13,025 nucleotides of DNA from Candidatus Symbiothrix sp. (GCA_031270925.1 JAISWY010000402.1:1-13025), one strand, 5' to 3'. Positions 1 through 10,310 are shown, numbered from the stretch's first letter. Translations and numbers: made by a program. The notes: a model not told the origin generated them from the letters alone.

Positions 1-2373
<2,373 letters not shown>

Positions 2374-2388
2374 AACTATGTTTTGCGG

Positions 2389-2396
2389 CAAAGTTA
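2389..2396 (-). promoter_or_regulatory. Likely -7 promoter element of metH
   Basis: On the minus strand this reads TAACTTTG, an exact match to the Bacteroidetes -7 consensus TAnnTTTG. It ends about 15 bases before the metH ATG, so the leader would be only around ten bases. No good -33 TTG is seen at the usual spacing; only a weak GTGTT lies there. Such a short leader leaves no room for a SAM or cobalamin riboswitch from this promoter. Confidence 0.5.
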
Positions 2397-2499
2397 CTAC
2401 AATTTTTTGATTTTTAACACGCGACTAAAATTCTTTTGGTGGTTTTTGCCCGCTCCTTCGTCATAGAGAAGTAAGACAAGAGTTTATTGCAGCATGTGA

Positions 2500-2530
2500 T
2501 TTGTAATAAAAAACTTTTAGATTATATTAA
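2500..2530 (+). promoter_or_regulatory. Possible promoter of the T9SS protein / GH2 gene pair
   Basis: TTTG at 2500-2503 is followed after 19 bases by TATATTAA (2523-2530). Spacing and the TAnnTT part fit the Bacteroidetes housekeeping promoter, but the final TG of the -7 element is missing. It lies 21 bases before the ATG at 2552. No other candidate in the 178-base gap fits better, and no operator-like palindrome was seen there. Confidence 0.35.
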
Positions 2531-2551
2531 TTCATTAATAAATAATACGTT

Positions 2552-4120
2552 ATGAACAAAAAAACTTTTTTTCTGTTATTGATGGCCGGCTTGTTGTTTT
2601 TTGCCGGCAATGCGCAAAATCATACTGTTCCGGGTATCGAATTGGAATTTGTCCCGAACGACGGATCGCATTATCCCAACCTCTCGAACAATAAGTGGGA
2701 TAATAAGGTTTCCGTTTATAAAGATTTGACTTACAATTCGTTCTATCGGCGTTCCTTGGGTTGGAACGGAGGCGACGGCATCTATTCTACCTTACTTCCC
2801 GACGGCAATGTCTTTTGGTCGTTTGCCGACAGTTTCTTCGGCGCTTTGGAACCCAATCGTGTCCGCAATGGCGGAAAAAGCAACTTACCACGCAACGGTG
2901 CGTTTATTCAAACCGATGAATCGTTCGACGGCTTTGTTTGTTTAAACGAACTGGTTCAAACCAAGTATAGCTATATGAGCACATATTACAAAGGAAAAAC
3001 GTGGTTGCGCCATCCCGAAGGCGAAAAGACACTGGAGCAAATTAATGTGGGCGAAGTAGATAGTGATATGATCTATTGGCCGGGCGATGCAACGGTTTAT
3101 CACGGCGAAACAGGCGATACATTGCAACTGCTTTGGGGACAGATAAGTGAAGGGATGGTTCGTTCGGAAACCGCCTATACCGAATATACTTTGGAAGGAC
3201 AATTAGGAGACGAAGGCTACATGAAATTAGTTAAATACGAACGATATTTCCAGCCTTATACAACCAATTACGGTTCCGGAATCTTTGAAGATGAAGACGG
3301 CCATACCTATCTCTATGGTAATCATGATTTTTATCCGGTAGTAGCTCGAACCGAAACTCGCGATTTGAAAAGTAAATGGACATATTATATCAAAGGAACC
3401 GACAACCAATGGAGCTGGGTGCCGGGCGAAACCGAAGAGGAAATCGATTATATTAAATCCCGAATGACTGCATCCAAAATCAGTAACGGTTGGATCGGAC
3501 AACCGAATATGTTCAAATACTTGGATAAGTATTATTTAATCGGACAAGAAGCACTTGGCCCGCAAGTATGGATGTGGCAAGGCGATACCCCTTGGGGGCC
3601 GTTCACAAACAGCAAACGGAAAATGATTTATGTTACTGGCGCCATTACGCCTAAAGACAAACCGAACGAACCGGCGGTTACTTACAATACTTTCCTGCAT
3701 GTGCAAATGTCGAAAAAAGGAGAATTGTGTTTTTCCTACAACCCTAATCCTGTGGATTTTGCAGATAATTTCAATGCCGAAGGAAGCGCCGATTTATACA
3801 CTCCGTTTTTCGTCAGGATATTCGATTGGCACTTGCTTTGGAATGTGCCGAATCCCGATCCCACGGCTATTCATACGAAGGAAATCGACGAAATGCTAAG
3901 TGTTTATCCCAATCCGGCCACCGATGTATTGAAAATATCGAGTGCAACGGAAAGCCCGTTCCGATGGAAATTATCGAATCTCATAGGAGCTTGTCTGCAA
4001 AGCGGACAAAGCACCTCCGGTGAAACCAATATTGCAGTAAGTAACTATGTTCCGGGCGTTTACCTCTTGCAAGTCGAAACGCAATCGGGTACCCAATTGC
4101 ATAAATTCATTAAAAAATGA
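2552..4120 (+). CDS. Secreted beta-propeller-like protein with C-terminal T9SS type A sorting domain
   Basis: The 522-residue protein begins with a clear signal peptide (MNKKTFFLLLMAGLLFF, likely cut after GNA21). Its last 73 residues, from SVYPNPATD (450-458) to the terminal KFIKK, form a T9SS type A sorting domain, so the mature protein should cross the outer membrane and be surface-attached or released. The middle is rich in aromatic and acidic residues. Short motifs such as GGDGIYS (D75) and WSFADSFFG (D93), and later an NGWIGQPNMF segment, resemble the blade motifs of five-bladed propeller proteins related to glycosidases (DUF5005/DUF4185-like); this assignment is from memory of family style, not from a search. 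A role in binding or cutting a glycan is inferred. Its stop overlaps the start of the GH2 gene (ATGA at 4117-4120), so the two are probably co-translated. Confidence 0.85.
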   Translation: MNKKTFFLLLMAGLLFFAGNAQNHTVPGIELEFVPNDGSHYPNLSNNKWDNKVSVYKDLTYNSFYRRSLGWNGGDGIYSTLLPDGNVFWSFADSFFGALEPNRVRNGGKSNLPRNGAFIQTDESFDGFVCLNELVQTKYSYMSTYYKGKTWLRHPEGEKTLEQINVGEVDSDMIYWPGDATVYHGETGDTLQLLWGQISEGMVRSETAYTEYTLEGQLGDEGYMKLVKYERYFQPYTTNYGSGIFEDEDGHTYLYGNHDFYPVVARTETRDLKSKWTYYIKGTDNQWSWVPGETEEEIDYIKSRMTASKISNGWIGQPNMFKYLDKYYLIGQEALGPQVWMWQGDTPWGPFTNSKRKMIYVTGAITPKDKPNEPAVTYNTFLHVQMSKKGELCFSYNPNPVDFADNFNAEGSADLYTPFFVRIFDWHLLWNVPNPDPTAIHTKEIDEMLSVYPNPATDVLKISSATESPFRWKLSNLIGACLQSGQSTSGETNIAVSNYVPGVYLLQVETQSGTQLHKFIKK

Positions 4121-7014
4121 AGTTGAAAACCAGTTTGTTATTTTTCTGCCTGATGTTAATCGCTAACACTCAGGCAGAAAAAATTATTTCCCTGAACAGT
4201 TCGGAAAATGTGTGGCAAGTGCGTCCCGACGTCGAAAATTCGCAATGGATCAATGCTCGTGTTCCTGCAACCGTTTTCGTATCATACGTGGAGGCCGGAT
4301 TGGAAAAAGATCCCAATTTCGGCGATAATATTCATCAAGTCGATAATGCGAAATACGATCGCAATTTTTGGTATCAAACTCAATTCGAGGCGCCTGCATT
4401 GAATGAAAATGAAGTATTATGGTTGCATTTCGAAGGCATCAACCGGAAAGGCGAAATCTATTTAAACGGCGCCCGTTTGGGATTACTCGATGGATTTATG
4501 CACCGCGGAAAATTCGATATTACCTCTTTGGTCAATCCTGCCGGGAAAAACGAATTGAAAGTGTTGGTACATTTTCCCGGAAATCCGATACCGAATTATG
4601 CAAGTCCGACTTATATTTCCGCTGCCGGATGGGATTGGATGCCCTACACGCCCGGCTTGTTGAGCGGCATTACCGACGATGTGTATTTGAGTGTAACCGG
4701 CGTCGTGTCGTTGGTCGATCCGTGGATTCGCAGCTCGCTTGTTTCCGCCGATGAAGCGCAAATCAAAGTGGAAGTAGAATTGAAAAATAGCGATTCGGAA
4801 AAAGAGCAACAAGGCTATATTCAAGGAGCTATCTATCCGGGAAATGTTAAATTTAAGCAAGCGTTCAAACTTCCGGCCGGCAAACAACGCAGCATTCAAA
4901 TTGGACACGCCGCTTCGACAACAATCAGTGTAAAAAATCCGCAATTATGGTGGCCCAACGGCTATGGAGATCCGAATCTTTATACTTGCGATTTACAAGT
5001 AATTATCGACGGAAAACAAACCGATTCGAAATCAATCACATTCGGAATCAAAGAATATTCCTACGAATATGCGGACAGCATTTTCCGCATCAAAATCAAT
5101 GGACAAGCCATTTTCGTAAAAGGCGGAAACTGGGGCATGAGCGAATACCTGTTGCGTTGCCGCGGCGAAGAATACGATTGGAAAGTACGGCTTCATAAAG
5201 AAATGAATTACAACATGATACGCAATTGGATAGGTTCCGTTACCGATGAAGAATTTTATGCTGCCTGCGATAAATACGGTATCATGGTTTGGGACGATTT
5301 CTGGTTAAATTCACACGCCAATCTTCCCGACGATGTCTTTGCGTTCAATCAAAACGCCGTCGAAAAAATCAAGCGTTTACGCAACCATCCCAGTATTGCC
5401 GTTTGGTGCGGCGACAACGAAGGTTATCCCTTGCCGCCATTGAACGCTTGGCTGACCGAAAATGTGAAAACTTTCGATGGGGGTGACCGTCATTATCAAG
5501 CCAATTCCAATAGCGATGGACTTTCGGGCAGCGGCCCTTGGACGAATTTTCATCCGAACTGGTATTTCTCTAAAAGTCCCCAAGGTTTCGGAAAGCACAA
5601 GCAGGGCGATTGGGGTTTCCGTTCCGAAATCGGTACAGCCGTGTTTACATCCTTTGAAAGTTTCAAAAAATTCATGCCGGAAAAAGATTGGTGGCCAGCA
5701 GATTTTACCAAAAACGAAATATGGAACAAGCATTTTTTCGGACAATTGGCAGCCAATGCCGGCCCTGAAAAATATTTTTCGACCATCGAATTGAATTACG
5801 GAAAAGCCAAAGGTATTGAAGATTTCTGCCGTAAAGCGCAACTGCTTAATTACGAATCGAATAAAGCGATGTACGAAGGATGGCTGCATCATATTTGGAA
5901 CGACGCCACCGGTATTATGACTTGGATGAGTCAATCGGCCTACCCGTCGTTTGTCTGGCAAACTTACGATTATTATTACGATTTGACCGGCGCGTATTGG
6001 GGTGTGAAGAAAGCTTGCGAGCCGCTTCATATTCAATGGAGTTACGCCGATAATTCGGTCAAAGCGATTAATACCACTTTGGAAAATTATCCGAATCTGA
6101 ACGCGACAGCTCGCGTATATACCCTTGCAGGCGCAGAATTACCCAATTATCGGATGGAAAAAACGCTGAATGTCGCCGCTAATACCGCTACCGACGCTTT
6201 CCAATTGAAATTTAAAACCCAAAATTTAACGGATAATGCCCAAGTATTTGCGTCGTCGGTTTCCACGGATGCTGGGCCTGCTTCGTCTGTCGCCGACGGT
6301 TTGGACGGCTCTCGTTGGGCAAGTAATTACACCGACGACGAATGGCTTTATTTGGATTTGGGCGAACCAAAGGAAATCGGCGTCATCGTTCTGAATTGGG
6401 AAGCCGCCCATGCCGAATCGTATTTGTTGCAAATTTCCGATGATGCGCAAAATTGGAAAACCGTTTATTCCAATCCACATTCCAAAGGCGGTATTGAGGA
6501 AATCAAAATCAAGCCGGTTCGCACGCGTTACCTGAAAATGTTGGGATTGAAACGCGCCACATACTGGGGTTATTCGCTTTACGAAATAGAATTATACGGT
6601 AAAAAAATACCGAAATCGGATTTAACGCCGGTGCATTTTATCCGCTTGGAACTATCGGATGAAGCGGGTAATGTGTTGTCGGATAACTTCTATTGGCGTT
6701 CCTTGCGATCGGGCGATTATCGTAGTCTTAACTCGTTACCAACAGCCCAATTAGCCGTATCTTCCGAATATGTAAAATTGGAAAATAACCGGAGTAAAAT
6801 TCAAGCTGGCGTTCGGAATACAGGCGCATCTACGGCTTTTGCGATTCATATACAAGCCTTTCGCAAATCGGATGGGGAACGCATTCTTCCGTTTGTCATG
6901 AATCAGGATTATTTTACGCTGTTTGGCGGCGAATCTACCGAAGTGATTATCGAATTTGATTCGGCCTTGGCTTCGCCGGATGATTATGAGTTGCGGGTTA
7001 TACCGTATAATTGA
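4117..7014 (+). CDS. Glycoside hydrolase family 2 (mannosylglycoprotein endo-beta-mannosidase / exo-beta-glucosaminidase type) with F5/8 type C module
   Basis: The 965-residue protein has a signal peptide (MKLKTSLLFFCLMLIANTQA) and no lipobox or T9SS tail, so the periplasm is the likely location. Order of parts: GH2 sugar-binding domain (about 25-200); Ig-like domain (about 200-310); TIM barrel (about 315-640) with FVKGGNW (333-339); Ig-like C-terminal region. In the barrel, WCGDNEG places the Asn-Glu acid/base pair at N434-E435, and FRSEIG gives the probable nucleophile E504; both catalytic glutamates are present. The GGNW motif and the NMIRNW and MVWDDFW segments point to the endo-beta-mannosidase / exo-glucosaminidase branch rather than beta-galactosidase. 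Residues about 708-828 are an F5/8 type C (discoidin, CBM32-like) module that seems to interrupt the C-terminal Ig-like domain, which resumes with HFIRLELSDEAG and DNFYWRS. The exact substrate is unknown. It overlaps the upstream gene by four bases. Confidence 0.93.
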   Translation: MKLKTSLLFFCLMLIANTQAEKIISLNSSENVWQVRPDVENSQWINARVPATVFVSYVEAGLEKDPNFGDNIHQVDNAKYDRNFWYQTQFEAPALNENEVLWLHFEGINRKGEIYLNGARLGLLDGFMHRGKFDITSLVNPAGKNELKVLVHFPGNPIPNYASPTYISAAGWDWMPYTPGLLSGITDDVYLSVTGVVSLVDPWIRSSLVSADEAQIKVEVELKNSDSEKEQQGYIQGAIYPGNVKFKQAFKLPAGKQRSIQIGHAASTTISVKNPQLWWPNGYGDPNLYTCDLQVIIDGKQTDSKSITFGIKEYSYEYADSIFRIKINGQAIFVKGGNWGMSEYLLRCRGEEYDWKVRLHKEMNYNMIRNWIGSVTDEEFYAACDKYGIMVWDDFWLNSHANLPDDVFAFNQNAVEKIKRLRNHPSIAVWCGDNEGYPLPPLNAWLTENVKTFDGGDRHYQANSNSDGLSGSGPWTNFHPNWYFSKSPQGFGKHKQGDWGFRSEIGTAVFTSFESFKKFMPEKDWWPADFTKNEIWNKHFFGQLAANAGPEKYFSTIELNYGKAKGIEDFCRKAQLLNYESNKAMYEGWLHHIWNDATGIMTWMSQSAYPSFVWQTYDYYYDLTGAYWGVKKACEPLHIQWSYADNSVKAINTTLENYPNLNATARVYTLAGAELPNYRMEKTLNVAANTATDAFQLKFKTQNLTDNAQVFASSVSTDAGPASSVADGLDGSRWASNYTDDEWLYLDLGEPKEIGVIVLNWEAAHAESYLLQISDDAQNWKTVYSNPHSKGGIEEIKIKPVRTRYLKMLGLKRATYWGYSLYEIELYGKKIPKSDLTPVHFIRLELSDEAGNVLSDNFYWRSLRSGDYRSLNSLPTAQLAVSSEYVKLENNRSKIQAGVRNTGASTAFAIHIQAFRKSDGERILPFVMNQDYFTLFGGESTEVIIEFDSALASPDDYELRVIPYN

Positions 7015-7150
7015 ATGAAAACTTTATAGACAGACACTAATTATCCGGCAAGGCAGTAATTTTTTTAACAATATTAATTATTAATAAGATATTTTGAGAA
7101 AGGAATAATATTTATATATTTATTTATAAAACTATTTTCATTGCATACGC

Positions 7151-7180
7151 TTGGAATCGTAAGATTTTCATGTATTTTTG
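7151..7180 (+). promoter_or_regulatory. Promoter of the GT32 glycosyltransferase gene
   Basis: TTG at 7151-7153, 19 bases, then TATTTTTG at 7173-7180 match the Bacteroidetes -33/-7 promoter form well. Transcription would start near 7187, giving a leader of about 30 bases before the ATG at 7217. This makes the gene an independent unit and rules out the in-frame TTG at 7178 as start, because it sits inside the -7 element. The rest of the 7015-7216 gap is very AT-rich; a weak AATTA/TAATT pairing followed by a T run near 7040-7066 might end the upstream transcript, but it is not convincing. Confidence 0.65.
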
Positions 7181-7216
7181 CAGCCGAATTTAAAGGCAGT
7201 GAATAAAAGATATAAT

Positions 7217-8014
7217 ATGATTCCGAAAAGAATACATTATTGTTGGTTATCGAACGACCCGATACCGGATAAATTATGCCAATGTATGGCTTCATGGAAA
7301 AAATTGGATGGATACGAATTTATATTGTGGAACTTTGACCGGTTCGATATAAACAGTTCAAGTTGGGTAAAACAGGCATTTGAAGCAAAAAAATATGCTT
7401 TTGCGGCCGATTATATACGGTTATATGCAATTTATAATTATGGAGGAATTTATCTTGATATGGATATTGAGGTAATAAAGCCGTTTGAAGTAAGCATGTT
7501 GAATACCGATTTGATGATGGGTATTGAAAGTAGGTATTCCAATTGGATGGAAGCGGGTTGCTTTGGCGCCGAAAAAGGGCATCCATTTATCAAAAAAGTT
7601 TTGGAATACCACAACCGCCCGTTTGAAAATTCCTTAGTGTTGCCTCACGTGATGTACACTATCTGGCAAGAAAATTTTGCGGATATTCCTCATCAATTTT
7701 ATATGCCGGATGTGTTTACGGCTAAAAGTTTTCATACCGGCTTAGTTAAAATCACACCGAACACCTATACTGTGCATCATTTTGCAGGAACATGGAACAG
7801 TGAAGCCGATCGGAAATACAGCTTGCAGCGTTGGGCGTATTTCAAACGTTTTGGAGACGGTTTCTTTTCTTTCTGGTTTTATATGCTTACTGTGGTTTAC
7901 CCTAAATCATTCATTTCTAATTTTTTATGGATATGGAAACATTTCCGGAAAGAGGGATGTACCAAAACGATAAAGCATTATTTCAAGAAATATGTGTTGC
8001 GGAGAAACGATTAA
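7217..8014 (+). CDS. Glycosyltransferase with DXD motif (GT32 / Gly_transf_sug family)
   Basis: The 265-residue protein starts MIPKRIHYCWLS, the usual opening of family 32 sugar transferases of capsule, LPS or other surface-glycan synthesis. The core YAIYNYGGIYLDMDIEV holds the DXD metal/nucleotide-sugar motif at D81 and D83, preceded by the usual AADYIRLY. Later motifs (GAEKGHPF, VHHFAGTW) also fit the family. There is no signal peptide, so it acts in the cytoplasm or at the inner membrane face; the aromatic stretch near residues 217-235 may touch the membrane. The ATG at 7217 is chosen over an in-frame TTG at 7178 that lies in the promoter. It stands alone, with no other surface-glycan genes visible, and is visibly AT-richer than its neighbours, which may reflect transfer. 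Donor and acceptor sugars cannot be told. Confidence 0.92.
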   Translation: MIPKRIHYCWLSNDPIPDKLCQCMASWKKLDGYEFILWNFDRFDINSSSWVKQAFEAKKYAFAADYIRLYAIYNYGGIYLDMDIEVIKPFEVSMLNTDLMMGIESRYSNWMEAGCFGAEKGHPFIKKVLEYHNRPFENSLVLPHVMYTIWQENFADIPHQFYMPDVFTAKSFHTGLVKITPNTYTVHHFAGTWNSEADRKYSLQRWAYFKRFGDGFFSFWFYMLTVVYPKSFISNFLWIWKHFRKEGCTKTIKHYFKKYVLRRND

Positions 8015-8030
8015 TCAAAAGAGATAGCAT

Positions 8031-8047
8031 TGCAGGAGTCACCTGCA
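8031..8047. repeat. Short inverted repeat (TGCAGG / CCTGCA)
   Basis: TGCAGG (8031-8036) and CCTGCA (8042-8047) form a perfect six-base-pair stem with a five-base loop, 16 bases after the glycosyltransferase stop. There is no T run directly after it, so it is not a classical intrinsic terminator. It is the first of several palindromes in this gap. Confidence 0.6.
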
Positions 8048-8050
8048 AAC

Positions 8051-8107
8051 CCCTGTGTTACGTAGAAGCGACAGACCAGCGGTATGTCGCCTCTGCTAAA
8101 CACAAGG
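8051..8107. repeat. Imperfect 23-base inverted repeat
   Basis: The arms 8051-8073 and 8085-8107 match at 18 of 23 positions when one is reverse-complemented, with an 11-base loop (8074-8084). The stem is capped by the perfect GCGACA/TGTCGC pairing next to the loop. The differences look like a diverged palindromic repeat unit rather than a coding constraint. Confidence 0.75.
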
Positions 8108-8261
8108 AAAATCAGATGTCTCGACTTCGCTTCGCTCCGCTCGACATGACGCGCTTCCATGGAGAGTGATGAGGGAACAGCCTGTTCCCTCCCTTTTTCC
8201 TTTGACCGTCCCGTCATGTCGACCAAGGGAGCGTAGCGACCGCGTGGAGACATCTGATTTT
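8108..8261. repeat. REP/MITE-like palindromic element with nested hairpins
   Basis: The outer arms AAAATCAGATGTCTC (8108-8122) and its exact reverse complement (8247-8261) bound 154 bases. A second pair, TCGACATGACG (8141-8151) and its exact complement (8212-8222), lies inside, and the parts between the pairs are GC-rich and roughly complementary. At the centre sits a further hairpin (8171-8191). Motifs of the type GATGTCTCGACTTCGCT...CTCGACATGAC are, from memory, common palindromic intergenic repeats in Bacteroidetes; copy number in this genome cannot be seen. The element lies between two convergent genes. The remaining bases 8262-8334 are AT-rich with nothing recognisable beyond A runs. Confidence 0.75.
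8171..8191. terminator. Hairpin, possible bidirectional terminator
   Basis: GAGGGAACAG (8171-8180) pairs perfectly with CTGTTCCCTC (8182-8191) around a single base. A short pyrimidine-rich stretch with five Ts follows at 8192-8200. It lies between the convergent ends of the glycosyltransferase (8014) and the isomerase-like gene (8335), so a role in ending both transcripts is possible. It could equally be only the core of the repeat element. Confidence 0.35.
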
Positions 8262-8334
8262 AATTTAGCTGCCTTGAAAAGTCAATAGCACCTCAAAAAA
8301 AGATTTAGCCAAAAAAAATTGTATTTTGATTTTC

Positions 8335-9198
8335 TCAATAATGTACCTTAACCAAAGGGCAGGCACGCAAATAATCTAAACTGCGTTTTACGCTTTCTGC
8401 GGGCGGATAGTTGTATTGTTCCACTTCGACAACTAAAAATTGCACGCCGGCGACGTCGGTATGATTGAAAATAGCGTCAAAGCCGACCATTCCGCTTTGT
8501 CCGAGTTCTTTTTTGTCTTTGATGTGCAGCAATTTGAAGCGTCCGGGGTATTTTTCAAAATATTCAACCGGACTTTGTTTGCCGATAATAGTCCAATACA
8601 CATCCATCTGGAAAAATACAAATTCGGGATTGGTGTGTTCGAGCATATAATCGTACATCATTTTGCCTTCGATTTCCGTAAATTCGTGAGCGTGATTGTG
8701 GTAGCCGTATAGGATGCCTTTTTCTTTGCATTTTTGACCGATAGCGTTGTAATAATCGCAATAGATTTGCAAGTCGGCGAGCGTGGAAGGCACCGGCATC
8801 CAAGGAGTTACGATGTATTTCATACCGGCGGCAAGATGGGAGTCAATGGCTGTGTCCCACCATTTCAATGCTTTTGAAAAATCTTTATTTGCCAATTCTT
8901 CCTTATTCAATTCCCGGCCGGTGTGCGAAGAAAGCACTTTTAGGCCGACGGCTTCCACTGCTGCTTTAAATGCTTCCGGCGTTTTTCCATAGAATTTGCC
9001 ATCGTTGTAATTGGCGGCTTCTACTGCGGTGTAACCGGCTTCGCTTACGGCTTTGATGGAGGCGGCAAAATCTTTTCCGAAATCATCGCGCAAGGAATAA
9101 AGTTGCAATGCTATATCTTTTTCAGGCAGTTGTTGTTTTGCGTAACTGGAGATGGTCAGCGCAAGGCCGACCAAAACGCTAAAAATCACTCTTTTCAT
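8335..9198 (-). CDS. Exported sugar phosphate isomerase/epimerase-like TIM-barrel protein
   Basis: The 287-residue protein has a signal peptide (MKRVIFSVLVGLALTISSYA) and then a xylose isomerase-like / AP-endonuclease-2 fold. Expected metal and active-site positions are present: E60 (AVEAA), H167-H169-H171 and E172 (YHNHAHEF), D199 (QMDVYW), H225 with D228 (HIKDKK) and E258 (VEVEQ). Family members isomerise, epimerise or hydrate sugars with a divalent metal. Export plus the neighbouring DUF1080 and Gfo/Idh/MocA genes suggest work on keto-sugar intermediates in the periplasm, for example as a hydratase or epimerase in a 3-keto-glycoside pathway; that role is inferred. It is the last gene of the operon, 24 bases after the previous stop. 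The ATG at 9198 directly precedes the signal peptide. Confidence 0.9.
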   Translation of the reverse strand: MKRVIFSVLVGLALTISSYAKQQLPEKDIALQLYSLRDDFGKDFAASIKAVSEAGYTAVEAANYNDGKFYGKTPEAFKAAVEAVGLKVLSSHTGRELNKEELANKDFSKALKWWDTAIDSHLAAGMKYIVTPWMPVPSTLADLQIYCDYYNAIGQKCKEKGILYGYHNHAHEFTEIEGKMMYDYMLEHTNPEFVFFQMDVYWTIIGKQSPVEYFEKYPGRFKLLHIKDKKELGQSGMVGFDAIFNHTDVAGVQFLVVEVEQYNYPPAESVKRSLDYLRACPLVKVHY

Positions 9199-9222
9199 TT
9201 TCTGTTTTTTTTAATTCTATAT

Positions 9223-10296
9223 TTATTTATTGACATTGTTTTTTGCGGGCAATCCGTAACCATTGGTCATCGTGCGCCGCCGAGCAAGAATTTCTTCCAT
9301 TTCTTCAGGTTTTCCGATGCAGGGCAAACCGTTTTTTTCGGCGTCGTGTAGCATTTTCCATGCCATATCGGAAGCGATGACGCTGTCGCGCACGGTCGGC
9401 AATCCCAAATTTTTTCCTTCCAGAATCGAACGGCCGAACAAATCGACCATCACATCCGCTTTTTTATCTTTGAAAGCGTCTGTTTTGATGATGGTTTGCG
9501 TTACGCCGTGCAGTTCGACGGTTGCATTCTTGAAATCGTGAGTCATCCGCGCAATGCCTTTTGTACCAATCACATCAACATAGCAGTTATGCGTTTGGAC
9601 TTGCGCCAAATGTCCATACACAAAGCCTTGTGTGATGTCGAATACCACACCGTTTTGGAACGTTCCGTGCGCCTGTATCCACCACGGAATATCGTAGCTC
9701 CACATACGAACGCCCTGTGCGTGATAGCTTGCATATTCACTATTGGCATACCAGCGGGCGACATCGACATAGTGCATTCCGCAATCGTGAAAAGCGGGGC
9801 CTTCGGGGTCGTGGCCTTCCTGCGGCATATGTCCGGGCGTTTGATGGGCGATGCGCACAATCGCTAACTCGCCGATTTCGCCGGAGCGGATAAAGTCGAT
9901 AATGTCTTTGTGATACCACGCATTGCGGTTAAAGAGATTGACGGTAACAATCAGATCCGACCGTTCCACCGCATCGGCAATCGCCCATTCGGTTCTCGTG
10001 TCGGAAGCAACCGGTTTTTCCGCCATAATATGTTTTCCCGATTTCAACGCTTTGTTTATTTGAGAGAAGCGTGAATCCGCCAAGGCGAAAAGCCCCACCG
10101 CATTCACGCTTGTATCTGCAAATATATCGTCTTCGTTGTCTGTAATCACAGCTTCGGGTGCGATGAGGGCTGCTGCTTGCCGGCTGTTCTGATTGCAGTC
10201 GCAAATGTAAGCCAATTGCCATAGCGGATTTTTCAAAATTTCCTTAACAAACATACGCCCCATACGCCCAAAGCCGATAATTCCAATTTTTAGCAC
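9223..10296 (-). CDS. Cytoplasmic Gfo/Idh/MocA family NAD(P)-dependent oxidoreductase
   Basis: The 357-residue protein has an N-terminal Rossmann fold with GFGRMG (8-13) right at the start and no signal peptide, so it acts in the cytoplasm. The family lysine motif EKP is at 93-95. The C-terminal half carries the inositol dehydrogenase-type D-x-G-x-H-x-x-D motif (D171, G173, H175, D178), with H175 the likely catalytic base. The start codon is GTG at 10296: no ATG is available in frame before the Rossmann motif, and a purine-rich AAGGAATAAGGAAA stretch, unusually strong for Bacteroidetes, lies directly upstream. The gap to the DUF1080 stop is only 14 bases. Members oxidise or reduce a sugar hydroxyl/keto group; reduction of an imported keto-sugar is an inference from the operon. 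Confidence 0.92.
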   Translation of the reverse strand: MLKIGIIGFGRMGRMFVKEILKNPLWQLAYICDCNQNSRQAAALIAPEAVITDNEDDIFADTSVNAVGLFALADSRFSQINKALKSGKHIMAEKPVASDTRTEWAIADAVERSDLIVTVNLFNRNAWYHKDIIDFIRSGEIGELAIVRIAHQTPGHMPQEGHDPEGPAFHDCGMHYVDVARWYANSEYASYHAQGVRMWSYDIPWWIQAHGTFQNGVVFDITQGFVYGHLAQVQTHNCYVDVIGTKGIARMTHDFKNATVELHGVTQTIIKTDAFKDKKADVMVDLFGRSILEGKNLGLPTVRDSVIASDMAWKMLHDAEKNGLPCIGKPEEMEEILARRRTMTNGYGLPAKNNVNK

Positions 10297-10310
10297 TTTC
10301 CTTATTCCTT

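Noticed and set aside
5377..6036. A 219-codon minus-strand ORF opposite the GH2 gene
   Set aside because: It overlaps the catalytic barrel of the GH2 protein, including both catalytic glutamates, and shows no recognisable domain.
7015..7150. Strong intrinsic terminator after the GH2 gene
   Set aside because: Only a five-base AATTA/TAATT pairing before a T run is visible, which is too weak to call.
7178..7216. TTG at 7178 as start of the glycosyltransferase
   Set aside because: It lies inside the -7 promoter element and would precede the transcript start; the protein family normally begins at the MIPKRIHYCWLS of the ATG at 7217.
8011..8253. An 80-codon minus-strand ORF and an 80-codon plus-strand ORF in the gap between convergent genes
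   Set aside because: They are translations of the palindromic repeat cluster, giving phrases such as HVERSEAKSRHL that arise from this repeat type, and have no start context.
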